Assembly (NCBI GenBank): GCA_030837825.1
Contig: JAUQYB010000018.1
Location: 1 to 31,402 of the forward strand
Length of the DNA stretch: 31,402 nt
From: Albidovulum sp.
GTDB taxonomy: Bacteria; Pseudomonadota; Alphaproteobacteria; Rhodobacterales; Rhodobacteraceae
Reading direction: 5' to 3'
Positions 24,099-31,402 of the stretch are shown one piece after another (within the stretch, counting starts at the first letter, position 1; each line of letters starts with the position of its first letter). Position numbers and translations under genes: made by a program. Below the pieces are notes generated by a model, which did not search any database, had not been told where the DNA came from, and saw only the letters and a list, made by a program, of their open reading frames with translations.

Positions 24099-24930
24099 CC
24101 GGATCGGCCTTTGCGATCCGGTCGAGCGCCATCAGCGTGTCGAGAAGCCGCGGCATTTCCGCGAGGGGGACCATGTTCGGCCCGTCGGACGGGGCGCGAT
24201 CCGGGTCTTCGTGGGTTTCGATGAAGACCCCCGCGATGCCGAGGCTGACCGCCGCGCGCGCCATCGCCGGCGCGAATTCGCGCTGGCCGCCCGACGATCC
24301 GCCCTGGCCGCCCGGCTGCTGCACCGAATGCGTCGCGTCCATGATCACCGGGTAGCCGGTCTTGGCCATGATCGGCAGCGAGCGCATGTCGGCCACCAGC
24401 GTGTTGTAGCCGAAGGAGACGCCGCGCTCGGTCAGAAGGATGCGGGCGTTGCCGGTGCTCGCGACCTTGGCCGCGACGTTCGCCATGTCCCACGGCGCGA
24501 GGAACTGGCCCTTCTTGATGTTCACCACCGCGCCGGTTTCCCCGGCGGCGAGAAGAAGGTCGGTCTGGCGGCTGAGGAAGGCCGGGATCTGGATCACGTC
24601 GACGACGCGGGCGGCCTCGCGCGCCTGGCCGGAGTCGTGGATGTCGGTCAGCACCGGGCAGCCGATCCGCGCCCGCACCGCCTCCAGCACCTTCAGCCCC
24701 GCCTCGATGCCGATGCCGCGCCGCCCGGCCAGCGAGGTCCGGTTGGCCTTGTCGTAGCTGGCCTTGAAGACGAAGGCGGCACCGGCTTTGGCGCAGGTCT
24801 CGGCCATGCCGCCCGCGATCATCAGCGCGTGGTCCGCGCTCTCGATCTGGCAGGGTCCGGCGATCACCGTCAGCGGCCGGTCGTTGCCAACCTGCAGCCC
24901 GCCCACCTCCACGTCCTTCATCATCGTCAT
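24088..24930 (-). CDS. kdsA: 3-deoxy-8-phosphooctulonate synthase (Kdo-8-phosphate synthase)
   Basis: The 280-aa enzyme condenses phosphoenolpyruvate and arabinose-5-phosphate to Kdo-8-phosphate, for LPS core or capsule linker. Landmarks are 'VIAGPCQIES' (PEP/metal loop), 'FKASYDKANRTS', 'TDIHDSGQ', 'QIPAFLSRQTDLL' and 'MDATHSVQQPGG'. ATG 24930 is chosen because GGAGG lies 5 bases upstream. A GTG at 24945 overlapping the previous stop is possible but has no such site. The product length is standard. It follows the kpsE-like gene by 11 bases, so its expression is tied to capsule export. Confidence 0.93.
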   Translation of the reverse strand: MTMMKDVEVGGLQVGNDRPLTVIAGPCQIESADHALMIAGGMAETCAKAGAAFVFKASYDKANRTSLAGRRGIGIEAGLKVLEAVRARIGCPVLTDIHDSGQAREAARVVDVIQIPAFLSRQTDLLLAAGETGAVVNIKKGQFLAPWDMANVAAKVASTGNARILLTERGVSFGYNTLVADMRSLPIMAKTGYPVIMDATHSVQQPGGQGGSSGGQREFAPAMARAAVSLGIAGVFIETHEDPDRAPSDGPNMVPLAEMPRLLDTLMALDRIAKADPVRV

Positions 24931-24941
24931 CACCGCCTCCG

Positions 24942-26525
24942 TCACGAGGTCGCCTGTTCCCGCAGGATCGATGCGGTCAGCGACAGCATCAGGTAGATGC
25001 CACCGAAGATCAGCAAGGCCAAGAGCGTGTTTTCGAACGCGCGCGGATAGGTCGGCTCGTCGGGGGCGACGGGGCTGACCGCAGTTTCCAGATAGCGGAC
25101 CTGGCGGTTCGCCTCGATCCGCGCGGTCTCGAGCTGCTGGAGCGCCTGGCTGAGCATCAACTGGCGGTTCTCCAGCTCCGCCTCGGCGATGCGCAACTGG
25201 CCGGACACCTGCGCCAGCGACGCGGTGCTGGCGGTGCCTTCGGTGAGCTGCGAGCGCAGGCTGCGGATCAGCTCCTCAAGCCGGGCGATGTCGCCTTTCG
25301 CGCCATCGACGCGGGCTTGGTTCGGGCTGGCGTTGTCAAGAAGCTGCTGCAGTTCCAGCCGCTTCTTCTGCAACTCCACTTCGAAGGTGGCGACCTGGCT
25401 CATCACCGCGTTGGATTCCGACATCGGATCCAGCACGCCAAGCCTTTCCTGCAGTGCCAGCACCTTCTGCTGGGCCGCCTCCACCTTCGCCTCGGCATCG
25501 GCGAAGCTGTCGCGCGCGCCTTTCATCTGGTCTTCGCGCAGCCGCGCCGAAAGCTGGTCCACCTGTTCCTCGGCATAGCCGATCAGCGCCTCGGCGAAGC
25601 TCTGGCTGACGGCGGGGTCGGCGGCGATGACCTCCATCTTGATCAGCCCCTCGGTCGGGTCGTAGCCGATCTTGACGTTGCGCTGATAGAGCCGGTAGGC
25701 GGCCTCGTTGGAGGCGCCGGGGTCGAGCCGCTGGATCGGGTCGATGAAGGCTTGTGTGTAGTGCGCCTTGAAGCCGAGATCGCGGTCGAGCCTCAGCATC
25801 GCGTCGCGCGACTGAAGGTAGCCCTGGACGGCGATGGAATCCTGCGAGGTCGCGAACTGCGTGCCCCGGAACATCGAGCCGAGGCCGCCCACCTGAGCGT
25901 CGGCCTGCTGGATGATGAATTCCGTCTTGGTCGCGTAAAGCGGCGTGGCGATCCGGGTATAGTACCAGCCGGCAAGAATCGTCGGCAGGAAGACGAAGAC
26001 GGCAAGGCGGGCAAGCAGCATGAGGAAATTGCGCCTGCGCCGGCGGACGATGTCGCGCTGGATGTCCATGATCTCGCGCGCGCGGGCGGCATCGCGGGCG
26101 GCATCGTCGGCCGGCTTCGCGGGCAGCCCCGGGGGTGGCACCGTCTGCGGCAGGCGTGGCGTCCCCGCCTCTTCCGCCGGCTTGCGTTCGATGAGCTGGA
26201 GCACCGCCGCGGGCCGGAACGGGTCGATCCCCCGGCGCCGCAGCAGGCGGACGGCATCGTGGTCGGAGGCGGCGTCGATCCCGTGCTTCATCGCGACGCG
26301 GCGCGCGGTGCGAAGCTGCCGGCCCGTGAGCCCCTCGGCGCGGACCGCCTCGAGCTCTGCGTCCGGCGTCTGCGGTGCGGGGCCCAGCACGTCCTGATCG
26401 GCGGTCGGGAAGGGCTCGTCCCCGAAGCCGTCGTCGGGCGCGGCAGGCCTGCGCGAAGGGTTGCCCGGGATGGGCACGGTGCCTGTGCGGATGCGGAACC
26501 TTGCGGCTTTAGGAGGCGTAGTCAT
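24942..26525 (-). CDS. kpsE: Capsule polysaccharide export inner-membrane protein (KpsE/BexC/CtrB family)
   Basis: The 527-aa polysaccharide co-polymerase-type protein starts at ATG 26525, overlapping the end of the ATPase gene by 17 bases. Its cytosolic N-terminal part of about 165 residues is Pro-rich with a structured block (65-113, 'GLTGRQLRTARRVAMKHGID', 'LRRRGIDPF'). This is followed by a basic stop 'RRRRRN' and TM1 (about 167-189), then the periplasmic 'TPLYATKTEFIIQQADAQ' Wzz-like segment. A long Ala/Gln/Glu-rich coiled coil follows (about 320-470), and a second TM lies near the C-terminus (about 500-520). It links the ABC exporter to the outer-membrane channel. The N-terminal extension is much longer than in E. 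coli KpsE, but I believe it is known in Rhodobacterales. Confidence 0.88.
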   Translation of the reverse strand: MTTPPKAARFRIRTGTVPIPGNPSRRPAAPDDGFGDEPFPTADQDVLGPAPQTPDAELEAVRAEGLTGRQLRTARRVAMKHGIDAASDHDAVRLLRRRGIDPFRPAAVLQLIERKPAEEAGTPRLPQTVPPPGLPAKPADDAARDAARAREIMDIQRDIVRRRRRNFLMLLARLAVFVFLPTILAGWYYTRIATPLYATKTEFIIQQADAQVGGLGSMFRGTQFATSQDSIAVQGYLQSRDAMLRLDRDLGFKAHYTQAFIDPIQRLDPGASNEAAYRLYQRNVKIGYDPTEGLIKMEVIAADPAVSQSFAEALIGYAEEQVDQLSARLREDQMKGARDSFADAEAKVEAAQQKVLALQERLGVLDPMSESNAVMSQVATFEVELQKKRLELQQLLDNASPNQARVDGAKGDIARLEELIRSLRSQLTEGTASTASLAQVSGQLRIAEAELENRQLMLSQALQQLETARIEANRQVRYLETAVSPVAPDEPTYPRAFENTLLALLIFGGIYLMLSLTASILREQATS

Positions 26526-27162
26526 ACATCCGTTTCGCTTCTTCGAGGGTGTCGAACATGTGCAGCCGCCCATGCCGCAGCACCGCGGCCGAGCGGCAGA
26601 ATTTCTCCAGCGTCGCGGGCTGGTGCGACACGACGATGACGGTCGCGGTCTTCAGCCGGTCACGCAGGATCGTCCCGGCCTTGCGGTTGAACTCGACATC
26701 CGTGGTCGAGGGCATCCCCTCGTCGATCAGGTAGATGTCGAACTCCATCGCCAGGAGCAGCGAGAAGGTGAAGCGCGACTTCATGCCCGCGCTGTAGGTG
26801 CCGACCGGCATGTCGAAATATTCCGCGATGCCGCAGAGCCAGCGGCTGAACGCCTCGACATAGTCGGGATCGAGCCCGTAGAGACGGGCGATGAAGCGGG
26901 CGTTCTCGCGCGCCGAATGCCTGGCTACGACGCCGCCCATGAAGCCGAGCGGGAAGGACACCCGGCAGGTCTTTCGGACCCTTCCCTCGTCCGGCTTCTC
27001 GAGCCCCGCCATCATGTTGATGATCGTCGTCTTGCCGGTGCCGTTGGGCGCGAGGATCCCGAGCGAGTGGCCGAGGTCGACGCGGAAGGACGCGCGGTCA
27101 AGGATCACCTTGCGCGTCCTGCCTGTCCAGAAGGACTTGCTCACATTCTCGAACTCGAGCAT
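26509..27162 (-). CDS. kpsT: Capsule polysaccharide export ATP-binding protein (KpsT family)
   Basis: The 217-aa protein starts at ATG 27162 (MLEFENVSKSFWTGRTRKVIL), which gives the usual KpsT length of about 219 aa. It has Walker A 'APNGTGKTTIINMM', signature 'YSAGMKSRFTFSLLL', Walker B 'IYLIDEGMPSTTD' and the switch His in 'VVSHQPATL'. It powers export of capsular polysaccharide across the inner membrane with a KpsM-type permease, which is absent beside it: the preceding gene on this strand is nhaA. It is translationally coupled to kpsE through a 17-base overlap, and a palindrome over a CATAAT box lies upstream. Confidence 0.9.
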   Translation of the reverse strand: MLEFENVSKSFWTGRTRKVILDRASFRVDLGHSLGILAPNGTGKTTIINMMAGLEKPDEGRVRKTCRVSFPLGFMGGVVARHSARENARFIARLYGLDPDYVEAFSRWLCGIAEYFDMPVGTYSAGMKSRFTFSLLLAMEFDIYLIDEGMPSTTDVEFNRKAGTILRDRLKTATVIVVSHQPATLEKFCRSAAVLRHGRLHMFDTLEEAKRMYDYAS

Positions 27163-27239
27163 CCGATGGCCCCGGGCCGCCTGCCTCGCCGTCCTTGATA
27201 GGTCCGGCCGGTTAATTTTGCCGTTACACCGGTCTTTGG

Positions 27240-27254
27240 GCGCCATTATGGCGC
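27240..27254. promoter_or_regulatory. Palindrome upstream of the kpsT-kpsE-kdsA operon
   Basis: GCGCCAT-T-ATGGCGC is a perfect 7-bp dyad with one central base, 78-92 bases before the kpsT ATG. On the minus strand its centre contains CATAAT, a good -10 match, without a clear -35. A dyad over a -10 suggests repressor control of capsule export; the binding protein is unknown. The surrounding 136-base gap separates nhaA from kpsT. Confidence 0.4.
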
Positions 27255-27298
27255 AAGCCACTGCATCGAGAAAGCCCCGGCGAGGGCGTGGCGTGGGG

Positions 27299-28555
27299 TC
27301 AGGTGATTTCGACCTTCTCGACCCTGAAGATCCTGCCCGCCACGAGGGAAAGGAGCGCAGCGCCGAACGAGAACAGCGCCCCCATCTTGGCGGCGTCCTG
27401 CACCGGGCCGGGCGGGAAGGCGACAGAGGCCACGAAGAGCGCGACGGTGAAGCCGATCGCGGCGACGCAGCCCACGACGACGAGGTCGGTGGTCCGCATG
27501 CCGTCAGGCAGGCCAAGCTTGAGGATGTTCGCCGCGAACCAGCCAAAGAGCGAGATGCCCAAGGGCTTGCCGATGACGAGGCCGAAGAGCACGAGCCATG
27601 TCGGCGCTCCGATCGCGCTGAACTCGACGCCTGCGTTCAGGAGGCCGAAGAAAAGGAGGACAAATTCCACGGGGTATTTCAGCCTGTGCTCGATCCAGTT
27701 CAGAAGGTCGGTCAGGCGTTCTTCGGCTTCGGCGAATATGCCGAAGGCACGGTCGGCGTGCGGGATCGTCGGCACGATCGGCAGAAGGCCGAGCGCGGGG
27801 TGGATGCCCGCCTCCTGGAAACCGAACCAACTGAGACAGCCGGCCACGAGATAGGGCCAGAACGACAGCTTCTTGCGCACCCAGGTGGAATTCGGGCGCA
27901 ACTGGTTGCCACGGTCGAGCCGCCGGGGCAGCCAGTTGAAGAAAACGAAGGCCGCGATGGCCGCCCCGAGCGACAGGAGAAGCCACTGCGGTGCGAGATC
28001 GCCGGTCGGATAGAAGATCGCCAGGATGATGAGGCCGCCCGCGTCGTCTGCGATGGCCAGAAGCAGCAGGAATCTGACCGCCGGGTGGCCCGCGCCGAAC
28101 ACCATGCGGCCGACGAGGTAGGAAAAGGCGATGTCGGTCGCCGTGGGAATCGCCCAGCCGCGATGCACGTCTCCGAGGATGCCGAGCGCGGCGGCGAGCG
28201 TCAGATAGACCAGGACCGGCCCGAGCATGCCCCCCGCGGTGGCGATGAGCGGCGTGATCGCCTTCGCGCCGCGCAGCGAGCCGTGCTCCAGGATCACCGC
28301 CTCCCAGACTTCCTTCGCGGCGATGGCGAAGAAAAAAGCCATGAGCACGTCGTTGACGAGGAAATGCAGCGTCAGCGTGCGTGTCGTCCCGCCGCCCTCG
28401 TGCTCGAGCATGCCGATGAGGAAATTGTCGATCAGCACGGCGTGGACAAGCGCGTGGTAGCTGTCGGGATCGGTATTCGCCCAGATCAGCGCGATCACCG
28501 CGCCCCCGATCAGGAGAAGCGAATAGGTGGTGACGTAGTTCCAGACCCGATACAT
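27299..28555 (-). CDS. nhaA: Na+/H+ antiporter NhaA
   Basis: The 418-aa polytopic inner-membrane protein exchanges sodium for protons. It has 'IPTATDIAFS' (Asp141, the E. coli D133 region) and the ion-binding pair Asp170-Asp171 in 'LLLLAIADDAGGLIILAIFY', equivalent to E. coli D163-D164. About eleven to twelve helices are apparent, and length is slightly above the E. coli protein (388 aa). ATG 28555 is preceded by AGGGGG. It is a single gene: divergent from the glycosylase-family gene, and 136 bases upstream of kpsT. Its salt-tolerance role suits the ectoine-type cluster nearby, but no shared control is visible. Confidence 0.93.
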   Translation of the reverse strand: MYRVWNYVTTYSLLLIGGAVIALIWANTDPDSYHALVHAVLIDNFLIGMLEHEGGGTTRTLTLHFLVNDVLMAFFFAIAAKEVWEAVILEHGSLRGAKAITPLIATAGGMLGPVLVYLTLAAALGILGDVHRGWAIPTATDIAFSYLVGRMVFGAGHPAVRFLLLLAIADDAGGLIILAIFYPTGDLAPQWLLLSLGAAIAAFVFFNWLPRRLDRGNQLRPNSTWVRKKLSFWPYLVAGCLSWFGFQEAGIHPALGLLPIVPTIPHADRAFGIFAEAEERLTDLLNWIEHRLKYPVEFVLLFFGLLNAGVEFSAIGAPTWLVLFGLVIGKPLGISLFGWFAANILKLGLPDGMRTTDLVVVGCVAAIGFTVALFVASVAFPPGPVQDAAKMGALFSFGAALLSLVAGRIFRVEKVEIT

Positions 28556-28584
28556 TGCGCGCCCCCTGGCCTGCCCCTCCGGCC

Positions 28585-28613
28585 TCGATACTGGAAAGGG
28601 GGAATCGGGGCAA
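28585..28613 (-). promoter_or_regulatory. Candidate nhaA promoter
   Basis: Read leftward, TTGCCC (28613-28608), 17 bases and TATCGA (28590-28585) form a weak promoter (4/6 and 3/6 matches). It lies 30 bases before the nhaA ATG inside the 115-base divergent gap. Confidence 0.3.
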
Positions 28614-28670
28614 CCGGCCGCGCCACGGCGCCGCGTTGCACGGTCCGGGCGCGCTCCTTAAGTGGGGGGC

Positions 28671-29282
28671 ATGACCGTCGATCGCACCTCCGTTTCGCGC
28701 GAGATCGCCGCCTGCCGCCTCTGCGCGGAAGGGTTCGCCGCGACGGCGACCGCCCATGCGCCGAGGCCGGTCGTCTGGTTCCGTCCCGGCGCGCGGGTTC
28801 TCATCGCCGGGCAGGCGCCGGGCGCGCGGGTGCACGAGATCGGCCGGCCCTTCGCGGATCCCTCGGGCGACCGGTTGCGCGCCTGGCTCGGGATGACGGA
28901 GGCGGAGTTCTACGATCTCGACCGCGTCGCCGTGGTGCCGATGGCGTTCTGCTTTCCGGGATATGACGCGAAAGGGTCCGACCGGCCGCCGCCGCGCCGC
29001 TGCGCCGAGACCTGGCGCACCCGGGTGATGGAGAGCCTGCCGGGCGTCCAGGTTACGTTCCTGATCGGCGGCTATGCCCAGGCCTGGCACCTGGGCCGCG
29101 AGGTCGCAAAGGCTGGGGTGACCGCCACCGTCGCCCGCTGGCGCGACCAAGCGCCACGCGCCTTTCCCTTGCCTCACCCGTCCTGGCGCAATACCGCGTG
29201 GCTGAGGCGCAATCCCTGGTTCGAGGCGGAGCTTCTGCCGGTGGCGCGGGCGCGGCTCAGGGAGGTTCTGGATGGAAACTGA
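28671..29282 (+). CDS. Uracil-DNA glycosylase family protein with Fe-S cluster cysteines
   Basis: The 203-aa product starts at ATG 28671 directly after GGGGGG; a GTG at 28662 is a weaker alternative. The UDG-superfamily motif 1 is 'IAGQAPG' (residues 45-51) and motif 2 is 'HPSWRN' (169-174), with 'IGRPFADPSGDRLRAWLG' between. Four cysteines, Cys15-x2-Cys18-x75-Cys94-x16-Cys111, match the 4Fe-4S ligand spacing of family 4/5 enzymes. Motif 1 has Gln where family 4 has Glu (GEAPG), so activity on uracil in DNA is uncertain. It overlaps the downstream SseB-family gene by 11 bases. Confidence 0.82.
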   Translation: MTVDRTSVSREIAACRLCAEGFAATATAHAPRPVVWFRPGARVLIAGQAPGARVHEIGRPFADPSGDRLRAWLGMTEAEFYDLDRVAVVPMAFCFPGYDAKGSDRPPPRRCAETWRTRVMESLPGVQVTFLIGGYAQAWHLGREVAKAGVTATVARWRDQAPRAFPLPHPSWRNTAWLRRNPWFEAELLPVARARLREVLDGN

Positions 29283-30063
29283 TCTCGACCGGCTGCACCG
29301 CGCGATGGAGGCCGCGCCCGAAAGCGACGCCGTGCGGCTCGCCTTCTACGACCGGCTGGCGGATGCGGAACTCTACCTGCTGCTGGCGCGGGAACCCGCG
29401 GGCGACGCGATCGAGCCGGCTCTGTTCGACCTGGCGGAGGGGCGCGTGGCGCTGGCCTTCGACCGAGAGGAGCGGCTGGCGGCCTTCGCCGAAGGCCCGG
29501 CACCCTATGCCGCCTTGCCGGGACGGGTGGTGGCGCGGATGCTCGCGGCCGAGGGGCTCGGGCTCGGCCTTAACCTTGGGGTTGCACCCTCGGCCTTCCT
29601 CATGCCGGCCGAGGCTCTGGGCTGGCTGACCGCGACGCTCGGCCATGCCCCCGAGCCGGCGTCCTCGCGCCCCTTGGCCTATCGCCCGCCCACGGACCTG
29701 CCCGAGGCGCTTCTCGCCGCGCTCGACGCCAAGCTGGCGCGGCTTTCCGGGCTGGCCCTGCGCGCCCATCTCGTCGTCGCGACCTACGAGGGTGGCGGGC
29801 AGGGGCCGCTTCTGGTCTTCGAGGGTGCGCGCGAGGGCACCGAGGCAGCGCTTGCCAAGGCGGTGTCCGAGGCGCTGGTGTTCTCCGGCGTCGAGGCGGG
29901 CGCGCTCGACGTGACCTTCCTGCCTGCGCGCGATCCCGCGCTGGCGCGGCTCTGCCGTCACGCGCTGACCTTCGACCTGCCGCTGCCGGAGCCCGAGACG
30001 GCGCAGATCGTCTCGCCCGCCGCACCGGGCATGGACCCGGGCCGCCCGCCGAAGCTGCGCTAG
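29272..30063 (+). CDS. SseB-family protein
   Basis: The 263-aa soluble protein starts at ATG 29272 with GGGAGG 6 bases upstream, inside the end of the preceding gene. Residues 20-115 match the SseB N-terminal domain: 'AFYDRLADAELYLLLAREP', 'VALAFDREERLAAFA', 'GLGLNLGVAPSAFLMPAEAL'. A second domain (about 145-235) corresponds to the SseB C-terminal region. A short Pro-rich tail follows. SseB-like proteins are widespread with unclear cellular function (rhodanese-enhancer or secretion-related names are historical). Coupling to the glycosylase-like gene suggests a shared transcript only. Confidence 0.8.
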   Translation: METDLDRLHRAMEAAPESDAVRLAFYDRLADAELYLLLAREPAGDAIEPALFDLAEGRVALAFDREERLAAFAEGPAPYAALPGRVVARMLAAEGLGLGLNLGVAPSAFLMPAEALGWLTATLGHAPEPASSRPLAYRPPTDLPEALLAALDAKLARLSGLALRAHLVVATYEGGGQGPLLVFEGAREGTEAALAKAVSEALVFSGVEAGALDVTFLPARDPALARLCRHALTFDLPLPEPETAQIVSPAAPGMDPGRPPKLR

Positions 30064-30064
30064 T

Positions 30065-31003
30065 TCAGTAGCCCCGCGCCCGGTCGACGAGGTAAAGGAG
30101 CGGCTCGCCCGCCTCGCCGCGGCGGATGTTCTCGGCCACGACGGCCGACGCCGTCAGGGGACGCGTGCTGGCGGCGATATGGGGTGTGACGGTGACCCGG
30201 GGATGGGTCCAGAACGGATGGCCCTTCGGCAGCGGCTCGTTGCGGAAGACATCGAGCGTGGCATGGCCGAGGTGGCCGCGGTCAAGCGCGGCGAGAAGGG
30301 CCGCATCGTCGATCAGGGGGCCGCGGCCGGGGTTCAGGATCACCGCGCCCTTCGGCAGGCGGGCGAGCCTTTCGGCGTTCATCAGGTTTTCCGTCCCGGC
30401 GGTGAGCGGGACAAGGAGGATGACGATCTCGGCGCGCGACAGAACCGCCGCCAGCCCGGCATCGCCCGAATGGCAGTCGATGCCGGAAATGTTCTTCGGT
30501 GTGCGGCTCCAGCCCATGACGGGGAAGTTGAGCGCCGCCAGCGCCTCGCCCGCGGCCCGTCCGAGTGCGCCGAGGCCAAGGACCGCCACCGGCCGCTCGC
30601 GCGCGATCGGCGGCGTGATCTCGTTCCGCCAGACGCCGTCCTGGTTGAGGATGTGCAGGTCCATCCCGAGATGGTGGCGCAGGGTGTGGCCAACGACCCA
30701 TTCGACCATGCTTTCCGTCATCGCCGGATCGACCATGCGGGCGAGGGGCTGGGTCAGCGTCGTGTTGCCGATGATCCGCTCCACCCCTGCCCAGAGATTC
30801 AGCACCGCCTTGCAGTTGACGTAGGGCGAAAAGTCCTGGATCTCGCCGCTGGGCGCGAAGACGATGTAGTCCACAGCCGCCGGATCGGGCGCGGTGAGAA
30901 GGATTTCGGCCTGCACGCCGGCATCGGCAAGCGCCCGCGGCAGGTGGTCGTGATACTCCCGCCAGGCGGCGGGTCCGGCGGCGAAATGGACGGTGACGGG
31001 CAT
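30065..31003 (-). CDS. ghrA: Glyoxylate/hydroxypyruvate reductase A-like D-2-hydroxyacid dehydrogenase
   Basis: The 312-aa NAD(P)-dependent enzyme belongs to the GhrA subgroup. It has the Rossmann motif 'VLGLGALGRAAGEAL' (141-155) and the catalytic triad Arg227 ('NPGRGPLID'), Glu256 ('DVFRNEPLP') and His275 ('TPHIAAST'). 'NLWAGVERI' near 69-77 is typical of GhrA. It reduces glyoxylate or hydroxypyruvate in the cytosol. The gene lies 3 bases after rodA on the same strand, so they are co-transcribed. It converges with the SseB-family gene with a single base between the two stop codons. Confidence 0.9.
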   Translation of the reverse strand: MPVTVHFAAGPAAWREYHDHLPRALADAGVQAEILLTAPDPAAVDYIVFAPSGEIQDFSPYVNCKAVLNLWAGVERIIGNTTLTQPLARMVDPAMTESMVEWVVGHTLRHHLGMDLHILNQDGVWRNEITPPIARERPVAVLGLGALGRAAGEALAALNFPVMGWSRTPKNISGIDCHSGDAGLAAVLSRAEIVILLVPLTAGTENLMNAERLARLPKGAVILNPGRGPLIDDAALLAALDRGHLGHATLDVFRNEPLPKGHPFWTHPRVTVTPHIAASTRPLTASAVVAENIRRGEAGEPLLYLVDRARGY

Positions 31004-31006
31004 CGG

Positions 31007-31402
31007 CTACCTCGGGCGGTGGATATGGGCGCTCTGCACCAGCCCGAAGGCGGCGAGCAGGATGATCATGGCGGTCCCGCCGTAGGATACAAGCGGCAGC
31101 GGCGCCCCCACCACCGGCATCAGCCCCGTCACCATCCCCATGTTGACGGTGAAGAACAGGAAGAAAGTGCCGGCGATGCCGAAGATCAGCAGCGCCGAGA
31201 ACCGGTCGCGGTTGGCCAGCGCCGAACTGATGCAGAAGACGAGGATGAGAAGGTAAAGCGCCAGAAGCGAGACGGCGCCGACGAAGCCGAACTCCTCGGC
31301 CAGCGTGGTGAAGATGAAGTCGGTGTGCTTTTCGGGCAGGAAGTTCAGCCGCGACTGCGTGCCCTGCATGAACCCCTTGCCCGCCCAGCCGCCCGAGCCG
31401 AG
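31007..31402 (-). CDS. rodA: Rod shape-determining protein RodA, C-terminal part (runs off right edge)
   Basis: The last 131 residues of a SEDS-family glycosyltransferase are visible. The SEDS signature 'LPEKHTDFIFTTLAEEFGFVG' region appears after 'GSGGWAGKGF'. Three transmembrane helices and 'TGLMPVVGAPLPLVSYGGTAM' follow, the latter being the conserved P-loop-like 'P..G.PLP..SYGG' motif of RodA/FtsW. The short C-terminal tail favours RodA over FtsW. RodA polymerises peptidoglycan glycan strands with a class B PBP during elongation. It is followed by ghrA after 3 bases. Confidence 0.9.
   Translation of the reverse strand, partial: LGSGGWAGKGFMQGTQSRLNFLPEKHTDFIFTTLAEEFGFVGAVSLLALYLLILVFCISSALANRDRFSALLIFGIAGTFFLFFTVNMGMVTGLMPVVGAPLPLVSYGGTAMIILLAAFGLVQSAHIHRPR

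Noticed and set aside
26891..28966. Long plus-strand frame opposite kpsT and nhaA
   Set aside because: It runs through conserved membrane-protein genes on the other strand and ends inside the glycosylase-family gene; no domain seen.

Overview
The window is high-GC DNA (strong G/C bias at third codon positions) from an alphaproteobacterium. The gene families (ectoine-uptake genes of the Ehu type, a Rhodobacterales-style capsule export protein, kdsA, rodA) suggest a Rhodobacteraceae member. An ectoine-type cluster, a Na+/H+ antiporter and capsule genes fit a marine or salt-exposed habitat. Genus and habitat are inferences from gene content and not measured.

Layout. (1) 1-240: the end of an IS3-family insertion sequence, inserted into a gene whose last 33 codons survive. 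(2) 359-11069: a two-gene operon with a giant exported repeat protein (2370 aa, about a dozen DUF11-type modules, an SdrD B-like module and a degenerate OmpA-like tail), followed 13 bases later by a 1194-aa outer-membrane beta-barrel protein. (3) 11271-13357: a LysR regulator and a proline-racemase-superfamily enzyme with an unusual Ser/Cys active-site pair. (4) 13388-23031, minus strand: a tightly packed ten-gene catabolic and uptake cluster, ehuB-ehuC-ehuD-ehuA-eutB-eutC-eutD-asnC-ssd-atf in transcription order, for ectoine/hydroxyectoine or a close relative. A GntR/FCD regulator (23391-24098) is transcribed divergently, and the shared intergenic region carries two TTGTGCACA operator-like sites and a consensus TTGACA -35 box. 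(5) 24088-27162, minus strand: capsule export ATPase (kpsT-like), capsule export inner-membrane protein (kpsE-like) and kdsA (Kdo-8-phosphate synthase). (6) 27299-31402: nhaA, then a plus-strand pair (iron-sulfur uracil-DNA glycosylase family protein and an SseB-family protein), then a minus-strand ghrA-like reductase behind the 3' end of rodA, which runs off the right edge.

How the parts work together. EhuB binds the solute in the periplasm, EhuC/EhuD form the channel and EhuA powers it. EutB and EutC are the lyase/cyclodeaminase-like pair associated with hydroxyectoine, EutD is an M24-fold hydrolase, and Atf and Ssd would carry the amine through an aldehyde to a central metabolite. Compared with the clusters I know, eutA, the deacetylase eutE/doeB and the MocR-type regulator EnuR are absent from this stretch, and the regulator is instead a GntR/FCD protein. 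The most unusual parts of the window are this rearranged ectoine-type cluster with its paired operators, and the giant surface protein/barrel operon.
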